Under the pieces are notes generated by a model that had not been told where the DNA came from, did no database searches, and saw only the letters and a program-made list of their open reading frames with translations. Source: Sphingobacterium prati (GTDB taxonomy: Bacteria > Bacteroidota > Bacteroidia > Sphingobacteriales > Sphingobacteriaceae). Taken from it: a DNA stretch of 64,000 nucleotides. Below are positions 1 to 8,736 of the stretch, one piece after another. The DNA is taken from NCBI RefSeq assembly GCF_013167215.1, contig NZ_JABJWY010000024.1:186001-250000 (forward strand), read 5' to 3'. How positions within the stretch are numbered: the first letter of the stretch is position 1; each line of letters starts with the position of its first letter. A program made the translations under genes and the position numbers.

Positions 1-932
1 AAGGCCTTTGCTAAGAACGCTTCATGATTCTGATAAAATGCTGCATGACCTGAATCCTTAAATTCCAGCAAAACAGCATTTGTTATATGCTGCTTCATAT
101 TGTGTGCATTTTCAATCGCTATTGGCAGGTCTCTATCGCCATGGACTATTAACACCGGCTGTTTGATTTTTTCGATCTCTTTAAGTGCGTCCGCATCCGG
201 TTGTGCCCATGCTAATACCGCAGTAAATTGCGCGGTTGAAGTTGTTTCACTCAAGGGGAGGTCCCTATCTAACGTGCGAAACTGAACTCTTGCAAAGGAT
301 GCTTTACCAGCTTCGATGCTAGCTTTTGAGTCAGTAAAACCAAGCTTTAAGTACGATGCCTCCGGACTGAGCCCCGCAGTTCCAGCGATGATATTTGGTA
401 AATTGGAAAGCCCTATAGCACCTTTAGGACCACTATCCGCCAGAATGATTTTATTCACAAGCGTAGGTTTCGTCAGTACAATGCGTTGTGCTACAAATCC
501 ACCCATCGAAAACCCCATAATGTTTACTTTGCCTAGATTCATAGCTTTTATAAAATCAATCGTATCATCGGCCATCGCCTGCACTGTATTTGGGGTTGTT
601 CCCTTTGAAGATGCCACTCCTTTATTATCAAATATGATCACTCTATACTGTTTTGCGAGACCATTGGTCACCGCAGGATCCCAATCATCCATAGACCCTC
701 CTGTGCCGGGCAGTAAAATCAACGGGATCCCGCTCTCCCGGCCCCAAGTCCGATAAGCAAAATCCGTTCCGTTCACCTTGACAAAATTGGTCTTTGCAGT
801 GCTATGATCCACTGCAGGTATTTCCTGACCAATTGGGGCCTCATTTCCGTCCTTGCTGCAAGCGATTGTTAAGGTCGAGAATAAAATTGTGCATAGTGCA
901 CTAGAGATTGTAATTTTTTTGAATGCTTTCAT
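1..932 (-). CDS. alpha/beta hydrolase lipoprotein (C-terminus cut by window edge)
   Basis: Partial gene running off the left edge; about 310 codons are visible from the ATG at 932. The N-terminus is a lipoprotein signal ending in LTIAC. The body is an alpha/beta hydrolase: the LLPGTGG oxyanion-region motif, the nucleophile elbow GFSMGG (Ser nucleophile), an HGDRD loop carrying the acid, and a late SGHAAF supplying the catalytic His. With the His already present, only a short tail should be missing. The product probably hydrolyses an ester or similar small molecule at the cell envelope; the substrate is unknown. It is separated from the upstream gene by a terminator-like hairpin at 1105-1132, so it probably has its own promoter in 933-1104. 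Confidence 0.85.
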   Translation of the reverse strand, partial: MKAFKKITISSALCTILFSTLTIACSKDGNEAPIGQEIPAVDHSTAKTNFVKVNGTDFAYRTWGRESGIPLILLPGTGGSMDDWDPAVTNGLAKQYRVIIFDNKGVASSKGTTPNTVQAMADDTIDFIKAMNLGKVNIMGFSMGGFVAQRIVLTKPTLVNKIILADSGPKGAIGLSNLPNIIAGTAGLSPEASYLKLGFTDSKASIEAGKASFARVQFRTLDRDLPLSETTSTAQFTAVLAWAQPDADALKEIEKIKQPVLIVHGDRDLPIAIENAHNMKQHITNAVLLEFKDSGHAAFYQNHEAFLAKA

Positions 933-1104
933 TGTGTTGTATTTTTAAATTGATGAAGCAAACATATTGCATATATGAAGGTAAAAGATCTAATAAATAG
1001 TCCAACCGGACATTTTCAGTCGTGAACTGGACAAGGCTGCCATTATAAAATTCCATGGCACAAATGATATTCCGCGATCTGCAATGATCATCTCTAAAAT
1101 CAAA

Positions 1105-1132
1105 AAAAGACTAATCTCACGACTAGTCTTTT
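1105..1132 (-). terminator. hairpin terminator downstream of the YdeI-like gene
   Basis: AAAAGACTA (1105-1113) pairs perfectly with TAGTCTTTT (1124-1132) across a 10-base loop, with A/T runs on both sides. It sits about 100 bases after the stop of the gene at 1233-1826. The rest of the 300-base gap 933-1232 holds no gene that I can see. Confidence 0.6.
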
Positions 1133-1232
1133 CTATGAAACAACAAATTTAAGTGCTTATGTCATCACTAAGGTAAGTGTTATTTAGAATAATTACAAAT
1201 AATAAAATAATGATCTGCTCAACACGTTTAAA

Positions 1233-1826
1233 TTATTGAAATTGCTTTGGCTTTTTTTGACTGGCAGCTTGTTCTGCGATTTCCAATATCCGTTTAATCC
1301 GAGTTTCTGGGCGTTTCGCCAGCGCGATCCATTGCAACATCATTTTTTTTACGGATTTACTTAGGCCGTCAAAAAATACCGCCGACCCTGGAAAACTTTT
1401 AAATGTATTTTCCAGATCCGCTGGAATTTGAAGGCTCTCCACGCTGTCAAGAACTGACCACGAACCATTTTCTTTCGCTAACCGCACTGCTTCTAGTCCC
1501 GCTTCAGTCATTAATCCCATTGCCGTAAGTCGCTCGATCTTTTCCTTGTTGACCCTGGACCAGGTACCGCGAGGTTTGCGCCTGCTAAACAACTGCTTAA
1601 AAGTTCCCACCTTGATTGCCTTCCTCGTACTATCAATCCAGCCATAGCACAATGCTTCATCCACCAATTCGCTCCAGGCTACAGCAGGCAGACCCGAATT
1701 CTTTGTGTTACAAATAATCCAAACAGCTTGTTCGGTATGGTGATGTAATGTTAGCCACTGCCGCCACTCCTCTTTCGTATTGATGCTGATAGATTGTACT
1801 TCTTTAGTTTGTTGTATATTGTCCAT
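1233..1826 (-). CDS. YdeI/OmpD-associated family protein
   Basis: 197 residues from an ATG at 1826. The N-terminal half carries the family signature around EALCYGWIDS (about residue 58) followed by a basic stretch FSRRKPRGTWS, and the C-terminal region (about 140-197) has the KKMMLQWI...KRPETRIKRI pattern typical of YdeI-like proteins (DUF1801/bacteriocin-protection group). No signal peptide or membrane segment, so it is cytoplasmic. Members are linked to peptide or envelope stress, but the biochemical role is not established. It lies 245 bases after the aldehyde oxidoreductase operon on the same strand and is probably transcribed separately. Confidence 0.8.
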   Translation of the reverse strand: MDNIQQTKEVQSISINTKEEWRQWLTLHHHTEQAVWIICNTKNSGLPAVAWSELVDEALCYGWIDSTRKAIKVGTFKQLFSRRKPRGTWSRVNKEKIERLTAMGLMTEAGLEAVRLAKENGSWSVLDSVESLQIPADLENTFKSFPGSAVFFDGLSKSVKKMMLQWIALAKRPETRIKRILEIAEQAASQKKPKQFQ

Positions 1827-2071
1827 ATCTATTTATTGATATCCAGATAGTGTTTATTGGTTATTTTACATGTGTGTTCCAAAAGCATGCTATAAGCAGT
1901 TTTCCTCTGGTAATGTAAAAATAATGGAAAATGTGACAACAGCCTGTCAATAAAAATCCAAATAAGAAAAAAAGGAACCGCATTATTCCGGTCCCGTCCA
2001 AATTTGCACAGGTAATTTCCATCCAGCAACTTCCGGCTCGTAACGGCCGAATACACGATTTGCAAATGCGG

Positions 2072-4309
2072 TTATAACAACCGGTCGAAATGGATCGGTA
2101 AATCATAAATCCGCTTACCCGTTGCGTGAAATATCGCATTGGTAATCGCAGGTGGCATTCCGACACCACCAATTTCACCTACCCCCTTTACCCCCAATTC
2201 ATTGACATGATGATCCTCCTCGGGAATAAATAAGACCTGCAGATCCTGGATATCTGCATGAACAGGAATATGATATTCAGCCAGATTGGTGTTGATATAT
2301 TTCCCTAGATTGTTATCCATTATCGTCTCTTCATGCAATGCTTTGCTAATCCCCCATATCATTCCGCCCAAAACCTGGCTTTCAGCGGTCTTTGGATTAA
2401 TGATCTTTCCCGCTGCCACGGCAGTTAACGCCCGTTTTACTTCCACCACACCCAGTTCCTCATCTACCTCGACTTCCACAAAAACAGCACTATGCACCGC
2501 GCGGGCCTTCTTATTATATTGAAAAGGATTGGGCAGGGAAGTATTGCTTGTCTTTATCGGTTTTTGACCGGAGGCCTGAATAACATCGACAACAGCTACG
2601 CTAACAGAGGGATCATCCTTTGAAAAAATAAAACCATTGCTAAAACACACCTCTCGAAAGCGCAGATCCTTGAGTTTTGATCCCGCCATATGCTGTGCTT
2701 TTCTAAAAAGTTTTCTATTTAATGCCGCGCAGGCAGCTTGTACAGCAGATCCAACAGTAGCCGTGGTAAATGAGCCGCCCTGAATGGGTGCAAAAGGCAT
2801 TGTACTATCCGCGTAGGAGAATTCAACATCCTCCATTGCAAGTCCCAATGTATCAGCGGCAATCTGTGTCATAATGGTGAGTGTGCCTGTACCTATATCG
2901 GTTACTGCACTTTTAATTTGGGCTTTACCATTGGGGAACATTATTGCTTCGGCCCTCCCCAAGATGCGGTTAGCATCCCAAATGCCTGTCGCCATTCCAT
3001 ATCCCACTAACTTATTTCCCCTTTTCATGCTTCTCGGCTCGGGATTTCTATTACCCCAGCCAAATTGTTTGGCTCCCTGGAGATAACAGGCCATCAGCTC
3101 TTTGCTCGAATACTCCTTCCCACTGCTTTTATCAGCTGTCGAATAATTGATCAGGCGTAGTTCTAGCGGATCAATATGAAGTTTGTAGGCAATTTCATCC
3201 ATCGAAACTTCGACAGCGTGCATCCCAGTGCTGCCACCGGGTGCGCGCATATCCAGCGGGCTATACACATCCAACGGCACAAGTTCATGAGCAAGCAACG
3301 TATTTTCGGCAGGATATAGCATATTTGCCCAATTGACTACAATTTCTACATAGTCTTCAAATCGCGAGGTCTCGGCTATCGCCTTATGATAGATCGCGTT
3401 GACCTTCCCTTGCTTATCTGCACCAAAGCGACTGAATTGGACCGTAGGCGGTCTATGACCGATCATATACATCTGTTTACGGTCTAAGGACACCCGTACA
3501 TTACGTTTCAGTTCCAGAGCAGCCATTACCGCCATAAATAGCTGATGCTGCGGCCGCAGTCCCGAACCAAATGCACCACCAACGAAAGGTGATATTACTT
3601 GCACATTTTTCATCTTCAGACCAAACACATTCGCTACATACAGCTGTGAATTTATAGTACCCTGTGTTTTATCGTAGATTTTTAGCTTTCCTTTCCCCTG
3701 ATAGATAACGGTGGAAGCGTAGAGTTCCATTGGGTTATGATGCTCTGTGCCATGTCTGAAGGTACAATCGACCTTTGCGGAGGATTTGGTATATGCCTGC
3801 TCAAAATCTCCCGTCGGCTTTGGTGGGGGTGGTTTCAGCAGCGATGCTAAGCCTTTCTTGGCTTTTCTTGATCTACGTAAGTTTTCCATTAAGTCTGTTT
3901 CAAAGCTTTCCTCCTTATAGACTACTTTGATCTTAGCAGCAGCATAACGCGCTGCTTCAACAGTTTCAGCCACAACCAAGGCAATCGGTTGGCCATGGTA
4001 TAGGATCTTATTATCCTTCAATGGTTTAAAAACTGTCCCTGGAGGAGCATCCATGTCTGCGTATTGAATATCAAACCAAGGTGTTGAAGGCCTATTTTCA
4101 TGCGTAAATACCTTAACTACCCCTTCTATATGCGCTATTGTTGAAACATCAATTGATATGATTTCACCTTTTGTAATTGTACTATTTACTACATAACCAT
4201 ATAATAGATGTTCAGCCTGATAATCAGCTGCATATTTCGCACTTCCTGTCACTTTTTGCTTCCCCTCCAATCTGCCTACCGCTGTTCCAATAGATACTGA
4301 ATTCTCCAT
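2072..4309 (-). CDS. paoC: PaoC-type molybdopterin-binding subunit of aldehyde oxidoreductase
   Basis: About 745 residues. I place the start at the ATG at 4309, 17 bases after the stop of the FAD subunit; the frame is open back to a GTG at 4345, which lies inside the upstream gene. The protein has the xanthine dehydrogenase large-subunit fold: an N-terminal a/b hammerhead domain beginning GRLEGKQKVTGSAKYAADY, then the Moco-binding domain with PFVGGAFGSG, QGGSFTTATVG and the C-terminal GVKGVGEIGG, whose Glu (34 residues from the end) is the expected base for hydroxylation. It would oxidise aldehydes to acids with the two subunits encoded upstream. No PaoD/XdhC-like maturation gene is seen nearby. 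Third gene of the 5817-2072 operon. Confidence 0.9.
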   Translation of the reverse strand: MENSVSIGTAVGRLEGKQKVTGSAKYAADYQAEHLLYGYVVNSTITKGEIISIDVSTIAHIEGVVKVFTHENRPSTPWFDIQYADMDAPPGTVFKPLKDNKILYHGQPIALVVAETVEAARYAAAKIKVVYKEESFETDLMENLRRSRKAKKGLASLLKPPPPKPTGDFEQAYTKSSAKVDCTFRHGTEHHNPMELYASTVIYQGKGKLKIYDKTQGTINSQLYVANVFGLKMKNVQVISPFVGGAFGSGLRPQHQLFMAVMAALELKRNVRVSLDRKQMYMIGHRPPTVQFSRFGADKQGKVNAIYHKAIAETSRFEDYVEIVVNWANMLYPAENTLLAHELVPLDVYSPLDMRAPGGSTGMHAVEVSMDEIAYKLHIDPLELRLINYSTADKSSGKEYSSKELMACYLQGAKQFGWGNRNPEPRSMKRGNKLVGYGMATGIWDANRILGRAEAIMFPNGKAQIKSAVTDIGTGTLTIMTQIAADTLGLAMEDVEFSYADSTMPFAPIQGGSFTTATVGSAVQAACAALNRKLFRKAQHMAGSKLKDLRFREVCFSNGFIFSKDDPSVSVAVVDVIQASGQKPIKTSNTSLPNPFQYNKKARAVHSAVFVEVEVDEELGVVEVKRALTAVAAGKIINPKTAESQVLGGMIWGISKALHEETIMDNNLGKYINTNLAEYHIPVHADIQDLQVLFIPEEDHHVNELGVKGVGEIGGVGMPPAITNAIFHATGKRIYDLPIHFDRLL

Positions 4310-4325
4310 AGCTTTTTTGCTTAAA

Positions 4326-5345
4326 TTATAAAGAAGGCTTTGCACCAGGCCGCTGTGTTTTGGGATTTAACGCCATAAGACAGTTTCTGACAATTGCCCG
4401 CTGTGCCAGATCAATTTTAAATTTATTATGCGCGAATGCCACTGCGCCATCAGTAACCATTTGAGCTGCCGTTTCAACGTATTTCCGATCCGGTATTTTA
4501 TCGATCAAAAATTGCTCCGCTTCGCGGATACGCCAAGGTTTGTGGGCCACGCCACCTAACGCTATCCGGGCGTCTCTAATCAATCCATCTTCAATAGTAA
4601 ATGCCGAAGCGACCGCCACCAGAGCGAATGAATAAGAGCTCCTGTCCCTAAGTTTCAAATAGGAATAGTAGTCCCCAAAACCCTGTTTTGGAAGATCGAT
4701 CCCCGTGATCAATTCGCCATGTAGTAAATTATTATCCAGGTGCGGTGTATCTCCTGGCAGCCTATGGAAATCTTTAAAAGGAATAGTTCGGTTTCCCTGA
4801 GGGCCAACAACATTGACAGTTGCATCCAATGCTGCCAGTGCCACACACATATCGGAGGGAAAGACAGCGATACACTGCTCGCTATGCCCCAATATCGCGT
4901 GAATGCGATTATATCCGTTCACTGCCGAACATCCCGATCCCGGAGTTCTTTTATTGCAGGGAGCATTCGGATCATAGAAATAATAACATCGGGTCCGTTG
5001 CAAGAGATTGCCACCATTGGTGGCCATATTTCGAATCTGTGCAGATGCTCCTGCCAAAATTGCCTTGGACAATAAAGGGTACTTCGTTTCGATCATCGGA
5101 TGATAAGCTGTTTGGGCATTTGTAAGCAATGCGCCAATACGTACGCCACCTTGATCAAGCTGATTCACCGTGCGCATGCTCTCAATGCCATTGATATCCA
5201 CAAGGAGATCCGCCTCCGTGACAACATATTTTAACAAATCGACCAGATTCGTACCTCCTGCAATGACCCGGTTAGCCGCCGTTGGCTCCATTAGGGCGAT
5301 TGTATCCGCTACAGTGGTTGTTCGTCTAAAAGCGAAATTATTCAT
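4326..5345 (-). CDS. paoB: PaoB-type FAD-binding subunit with predicted [4Fe-4S] cluster
   Basis: 339 residues, ATG at 5345 overlapping the stop of the 2Fe-2S gene by 8 bases (ATGAATAA), indicating translational coupling. It belongs to the CO dehydrogenase/xanthine dehydrogenase FAD-subunit family: IAGGTNLVDLL near residue 30 and ATNGGNLLQRTRC near 110-120 are the FAD-binding stretches. A Cys-containing insertion (Cys120, 130, 139 and 158, around PCNKRTPGSGC) matches the one that holds an extra [4Fe-4S] cluster in E. coli PaoB and is absent from ordinary xanthine dehydrogenases. This makes a PaoABC-type enzyme more likely than a xanthine dehydrogenase. It passes electrons between the Moco/2Fe-2S centres and the acceptor. 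Confidence 0.9.
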   Translation of the reverse strand: MNNFAFRRTTTVADTIALMEPTAANRVIAGGTNLVDLLKYVVTEADLLVDINGIESMRTVNQLDQGGVRIGALLTNAQTAYHPMIETKYPLLSKAILAGASAQIRNMATNGGNLLQRTRCYYFYDPNAPCNKRTPGSGCSAVNGYNRIHAILGHSEQCIAVFPSDMCVALAALDATVNVVGPQGNRTIPFKDFHRLPGDTPHLDNNLLHGELITGIDLPKQGFGDYYSYLKLRDRSSYSFALVAVASAFTIEDGLIRDARIALGGVAHKPWRIREAEQFLIDKIPDRKYVETAAQMVTDGAVAFAHNKFKIDLAQRAIVRNCLMALNPKTQRPGAKPSL

Positions 5346-5817
5346 ACAGTTCTTTTTTCACCTCCATGATTGCATCAATTATTCCCCTATTGGCGCCGCA
5401 ACGACAAAGATTGCCACTCATCAGCTCTTGCACTTCCTCCCTTGTGCAGGCCTTCCCTTCAGCAAACAATCCAAGGGCACTACAGATTTGGCCTGGTGTA
5501 CAGTACCCACATTGGAAAGCATCGTGTTTGATAAAAGCCTGCTGCAAAGGATGTAACTCATTACCTGTCGTCAGTCCCTCGATCGTTGTAATAGTTGCCC
5601 CATCTTTCATAACAGCCAAAGTGAGGCAACTTAATACCCTCTGACCGCCAACTAATACAGTGCAAGCACCACATTGTCCATGGTCGCAGCCCTTTTTTGT
5701 TCCGGTAAGATGCAGATGTTCGCGAAGTGCATCTAACAATGATACCCAGGGCAACAGAGTTAACTGCTGCTCTTTTCCGTTGACACAAAGAGATACTGTA
5801 TGTTTTTCATTCATCAT
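5338..5817 (-). CDS. paoA: PaoA-type [2Fe-2S] subunit of aldehyde oxidoreductase
   Basis: 159 residues from the ATG at 5817 (a second ATG follows directly at 5814), preceded by GGAAG; the frame is open further back to a GTG at 5901 but those codons do not look like family sequence. Two ferredoxin-type clusters are evident: plant-type ligands Cys44, 49, 52 and 64 in GCDHGQCGAC...SC, and the second cluster Cys103, 106, 138 and 140 in QCGYCTPGQ and NLCRCG. No twin-arginine signal is seen in this reading, unlike periplasmic E. coli PaoA, so the complex may be cytoplasmic here. First gene of the paoABC-like operon. Confidence 0.88.
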   Translation of the reverse strand: MMNEKHTVSLCVNGKEQQLTLLPWVSLLDALREHLHLTGTKKGCDHGQCGACTVLVGGQRVLSCLTLAVMKDGATITTIEGLTTGNELHPLQQAFIKHDAFQCGYCTPGQICSALGLFAEGKACTREEVQELMSGNLCRCGANRGIIDAIMEVKKELYE

Positions 5818-5952
5818 TCGCTTCCAGTTAAATGTTGCTAAAAGAAATGCCCATAAAACAAAGACATTCCCCTTATTCCACACTTTTATAACAGCAGTCA
5901 CCGTCTAAAAGATTTAATCTAGAAAAGAATATTCTCTTTTCAACTCCCCTAT

Positions 5953-6957
5953 CTACACTTTTTGAACCACTGTTTTATACAGTTGATTGCCTTCATGGCT
6001 GATAACCTGACATTCGATGGCAGTGCTATTGATGGAAAAATAAAAAAAACCATATTGATCCATCACGAAACGGCTATACGGCAGATCAAGTTTGACCGGC
6101 GTTACTTCAGATCCCGCACCGGAGATAAACTGATGAAATCTTTTTCCTACCACCTTTAGATGCTGCAGCGAATGTTCATGTCCTGACAAATAAATATCCA
6201 CGCCACGTTTTTCAAAAATGGTTTCCAGGACTTTTCTTACTGCTAGTGTATCGTAATTATTGGTTCGCGGTCCAGCAGTATATAAGGGATGGTGCCCTAC
6301 CACAATTTTCCAATAAGCATCTGAATTAGCCAACAGCTGATCCAGCCAAGCCAACTGCTTTTCGGGTTGCTGCCCAGCTACATGAGGACCATATTCACTA
6401 TTTGCATAAAATTCAGGGATCATCGGGTTGGTATCGATAAATGCCATCAATACTTTTTTGCCATCTTTGAGCGCAAATGTTTTACTGTAATAGCGTGATG
6501 GCATCTTCCAACGTCTGCTGATAGTGCTATAGCGTACCTGCGCGTCCGGATCCGATTTATAATCATGATTACCCAATATTGGATACCAATCCCATTGCAG
6601 CGAAAAGGCTGTGTATATATTTTCAAAGGAATAATGCCACAAGGGATCGTGTTCGCTGACTACACCTGAGGGGTAGAAATTGTCTCCGGTGGAGATGATA
6701 AAGTCATTGGCATACTCGTCAGCCCATTTCCCCATCTGCTTCGCTACTGCCAGTTGATGATCAGCCCCATTGCGGCCCCAGTCCCCTACAGCCATAAAGT
6801 GAATATCATATTCGTCTTTGGGCCTATGCATGTGCTGCAAATCTTCGCTTTCGAACTGCGTCGGCTTTGCCAACGCCAAGTTGTTGAGCGAAATTCCCCC
6901 AAGGCCGGCCGTAATGACCGTACTTAGGGAATTTTTCATAAAAGTTCTACGTTTCAT
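5953..6957 (-). CDS. exported purple-acid-phosphatase-like metallophosphoesterase
   Basis: About 334 residues from the ATG at 6957. The upstream frame stays open to 7083 but begins with TTG inside susD. The N-terminus MKRRTFMKNS followed by a hydrophobic stretch ending LALA looks like a twin-arginine signal. The calcineurin-fold metal motifs appear in order: VGDWG, TGDNFYP, LGNHDY, VGHHPLY and SGHEHS, the arrangement of tartrate-resistant (type 5) acid phosphatases. It should remove phosphate from phosphomonoesters in the periplasm or at the surface. It starts 8 bases after the SusD stop and is the last gene of SusCD locus I, so it probably processes the imported ligand. Confidence 0.88.
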   Translation of the reverse strand: MKRRTFMKNSLSTVITAGLGGISLNNLALAKPTQFESEDLQHMHRPKDEYDIHFMAVGDWGRNGADHQLAVAKQMGKWADEYANDFIISTGDNFYPSGVVSEHDPLWHYSFENIYTAFSLQWDWYPILGNHDYKSDPDAQVRYSTISRRWKMPSRYYSKTFALKDGKKVLMAFIDTNPMIPEFYANSEYGPHVAGQQPEKQLAWLDQLLANSDAYWKIVVGHHPLYTAGPRTNNYDTLAVRKVLETIFEKRGVDIYLSGHEHSLQHLKVVGKRFHQFISGAGSEVTPVKLDLPYSRFVMDQYGFFYFSINSTAIECQVISHEGNQLYKTVVQKV

Positions 6958-6965
6958 AATGATAA

Positions 6966-8615
6966 CTAATAACCAGGGTTCTGTTTCCAATGTGTATTTA
7001 CGTTTAATACCGTGGTAGGCACTGGAAAGATACGGCGAAACTTCTCCGTCATTCCAGCTGGGTAGAGCGAACGGAAGCCCCAATTATCTTCAAATTTCCC
7101 GAAACGGATCAAGTCATTCCGTCGCCAGGATTCATCTGCAAATTCGCGTGCGCGTTCATCCAATATATCCGCTAGATTGGGCGCAACTGTCATTGCGGGT
7201 GCATTTACATAAGCCCGGACCTGGTTAAGCAAAGATTGCGGTGTTTCACCTCGGGTGACAGTTGCACCCCGCAGGATCGCTTCGGCTTTCATCAGCAGGA
7301 TATCGGCATAACGAAATACAGGTACATCATTACTCTGATTACGCTGATTTGCAGAAGTCACGGCAACATCCATATAGAATTTTATGGAGCGGTATCCCAT
7401 TGACCGGCCTTTTTGGTCGTTGCCAGCATTTAATGTAGCACCACCATCAGGGCGCAAAACAATCTCTCTCGAGGTTTCCATTTGCCAGTCAAATTGCACA
7501 TCAGCGTCAGCACCATTATAATCCTGGTCTATGCCGCGTTTGGAAGTTTTGATCAGGAAGGGACGGCTTTTATCTTCCGCATAGTTCGACCAATAATATT
7601 GCTTCCCGCCAATATAAGAGGCGTTGCGTTCATCTCCCTCCAAATTAAATTTGTCCAGATAAGATGGTAACACACGAAAAGTCCCCCCTACACTTTGCGG
7701 CAATTGAGCGAATTGATTCTGTGCACTGCGGTGGATCCAAAAACGTGCATAGGTCATACCCTGCTGTTTTTCCCGATCAAAGGGTACGGCAAAAATAAAA
7801 TCTTTGATCTGATAGCCATTATCTGGTCGAAATTTGGTCATAAACTTATGACTGGTTAAATTAAACTGTCCAGATGCAATGATATCATCGCACAACGCAA
7901 CGGCATCATTTAATTTTTCATTCTGTGCAGCAGGTGAATAGTTCGCCACATCCGCCGCCATATATACGTTCCAGTTCAGGTATAATTTTACCAACAGCGC
8001 TTCAGCCATATATCTTGTTGCTTTACCGTATGTCGCCACTGATACCGTATTCGGTAGCAAATCTACCACCGCGAGCAGTTCTGACTCAATAAAGCGGCAG
8101 ATATCCGCCCGACTTGAACGTGCAGGTACAGCATCGATGGGTCCAGTAATCAAAGGTGCTGCACCAAAGTTATCCATTAATATAAAATAATAATACGCTC
8201 GAATGGCGCGGGCAGGAGCAGTAAATTCTGCTTTGTCCTCACCGAATAGCGTGATCGCATTATTGGCTAGTGTAATCCCAGTAGAGGCCGAATTCCAGAT
8301 ACTGGGTAGCAAACCATTGTCTGCAGACCAATTGTGTACATGGAATTCACGGTATCGGCCGCCATCGTAATAATCACTACCGATAGCAACACTGACAGCT
8401 TCATCCGCTGAAAGCGTTTGAATCATCCAGTGGTCACGGCCAAGTGCTCCACGGTAGGCCGCATATACGTCGGCCAGAATAGCTTCGGCAGCCCGCTCGG
8501 TATTAGGGAACTCCGTATGCTGCGATTTTATATCAACATCCAAATCGGTACATGAAGCCATTGAAAAGGCCAAAACCGATAGTGTGAACAAGCGAATAAA
8601 AAGTTTTGATTTCAT
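6966..8615 (-). CDS. SusD/RagB-type nutrient-binding lipoprotein, locus I
   Basis: 549 residues, ATG at 8615. The lipoprotein signal ends in MASC, followed by the SusD N-terminal helical region (FPNTERAAEAILADVYAAYRG). The TPR-like body and the C-terminal signature RYADILLMKAEAILRG...DERAREF are clear. Such proteins sit on the outer leaflet and form a lid over their SusC partner. The SusC gene ends 121 bases upstream, a wider gap than for the other pairs here. The ligand is not predictable from sequence; the downstream phosphatase hints at a phosphorylated compound. Confidence 0.93.
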   Translation of the reverse strand: MKSKLFIRLFTLSVLAFSMASCTDLDVDIKSQHTEFPNTERAAEAILADVYAAYRGALGRDHWMIQTLSADEAVSVAIGSDYYDGGRYREFHVHNWSADNGLLPSIWNSASTGITLANNAITLFGEDKAEFTAPARAIRAYYYFILMDNFGAAPLITGPIDAVPARSSRADICRFIESELLAVVDLLPNTVSVATYGKATRYMAEALLVKLYLNWNVYMAADVANYSPAAQNEKLNDAVALCDDIIASGQFNLTSHKFMTKFRPDNGYQIKDFIFAVPFDREKQQGMTYARFWIHRSAQNQFAQLPQSVGGTFRVLPSYLDKFNLEGDERNASYIGGKQYYWSNYAEDKSRPFLIKTSKRGIDQDYNGADADVQFDWQMETSREIVLRPDGGATLNAGNDQKGRSMGYRSIKFYMDVAVTSANQRNQSNDVPVFRYADILLMKAEAILRGATVTRGETPQSLLNQVRAYVNAPAMTVAPNLADILDERAREFADESWRRNDLIRFGKFEDNWGFRSLYPAGMTEKFRRIFPVPTTVLNVNTHWKQNPGY

Positions 8616-8736
8616 ATATAAATATTATTTCATGAGCCTGCTATGCTCGATTACTCATTTAAAGGTCCTAACAATCCCCAGTCTATTTCAATCGTCTATA
8701 CATTTTTCGAACAGGGGTGTTTCATAAATCAATGCC

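Noticed and set aside
1829..2065. Minus-strand open frame of 78 codons between the YdeI-like gene and paoC
   Set aside because: It overlaps nothing, but its composition is unconvincing (a hydrophobic run of FLIW/LFLH type with no signal or family pattern) and its start region simply continues the reading frame shadow of the paoC end.
5924..5941. AAAAGA/TCTTTT hairpin after the purple-acid-phosphatase-like gene
   Set aside because: Only six A/T-rich pairs with no U tract distinct from the stem; too weak to call a terminator.
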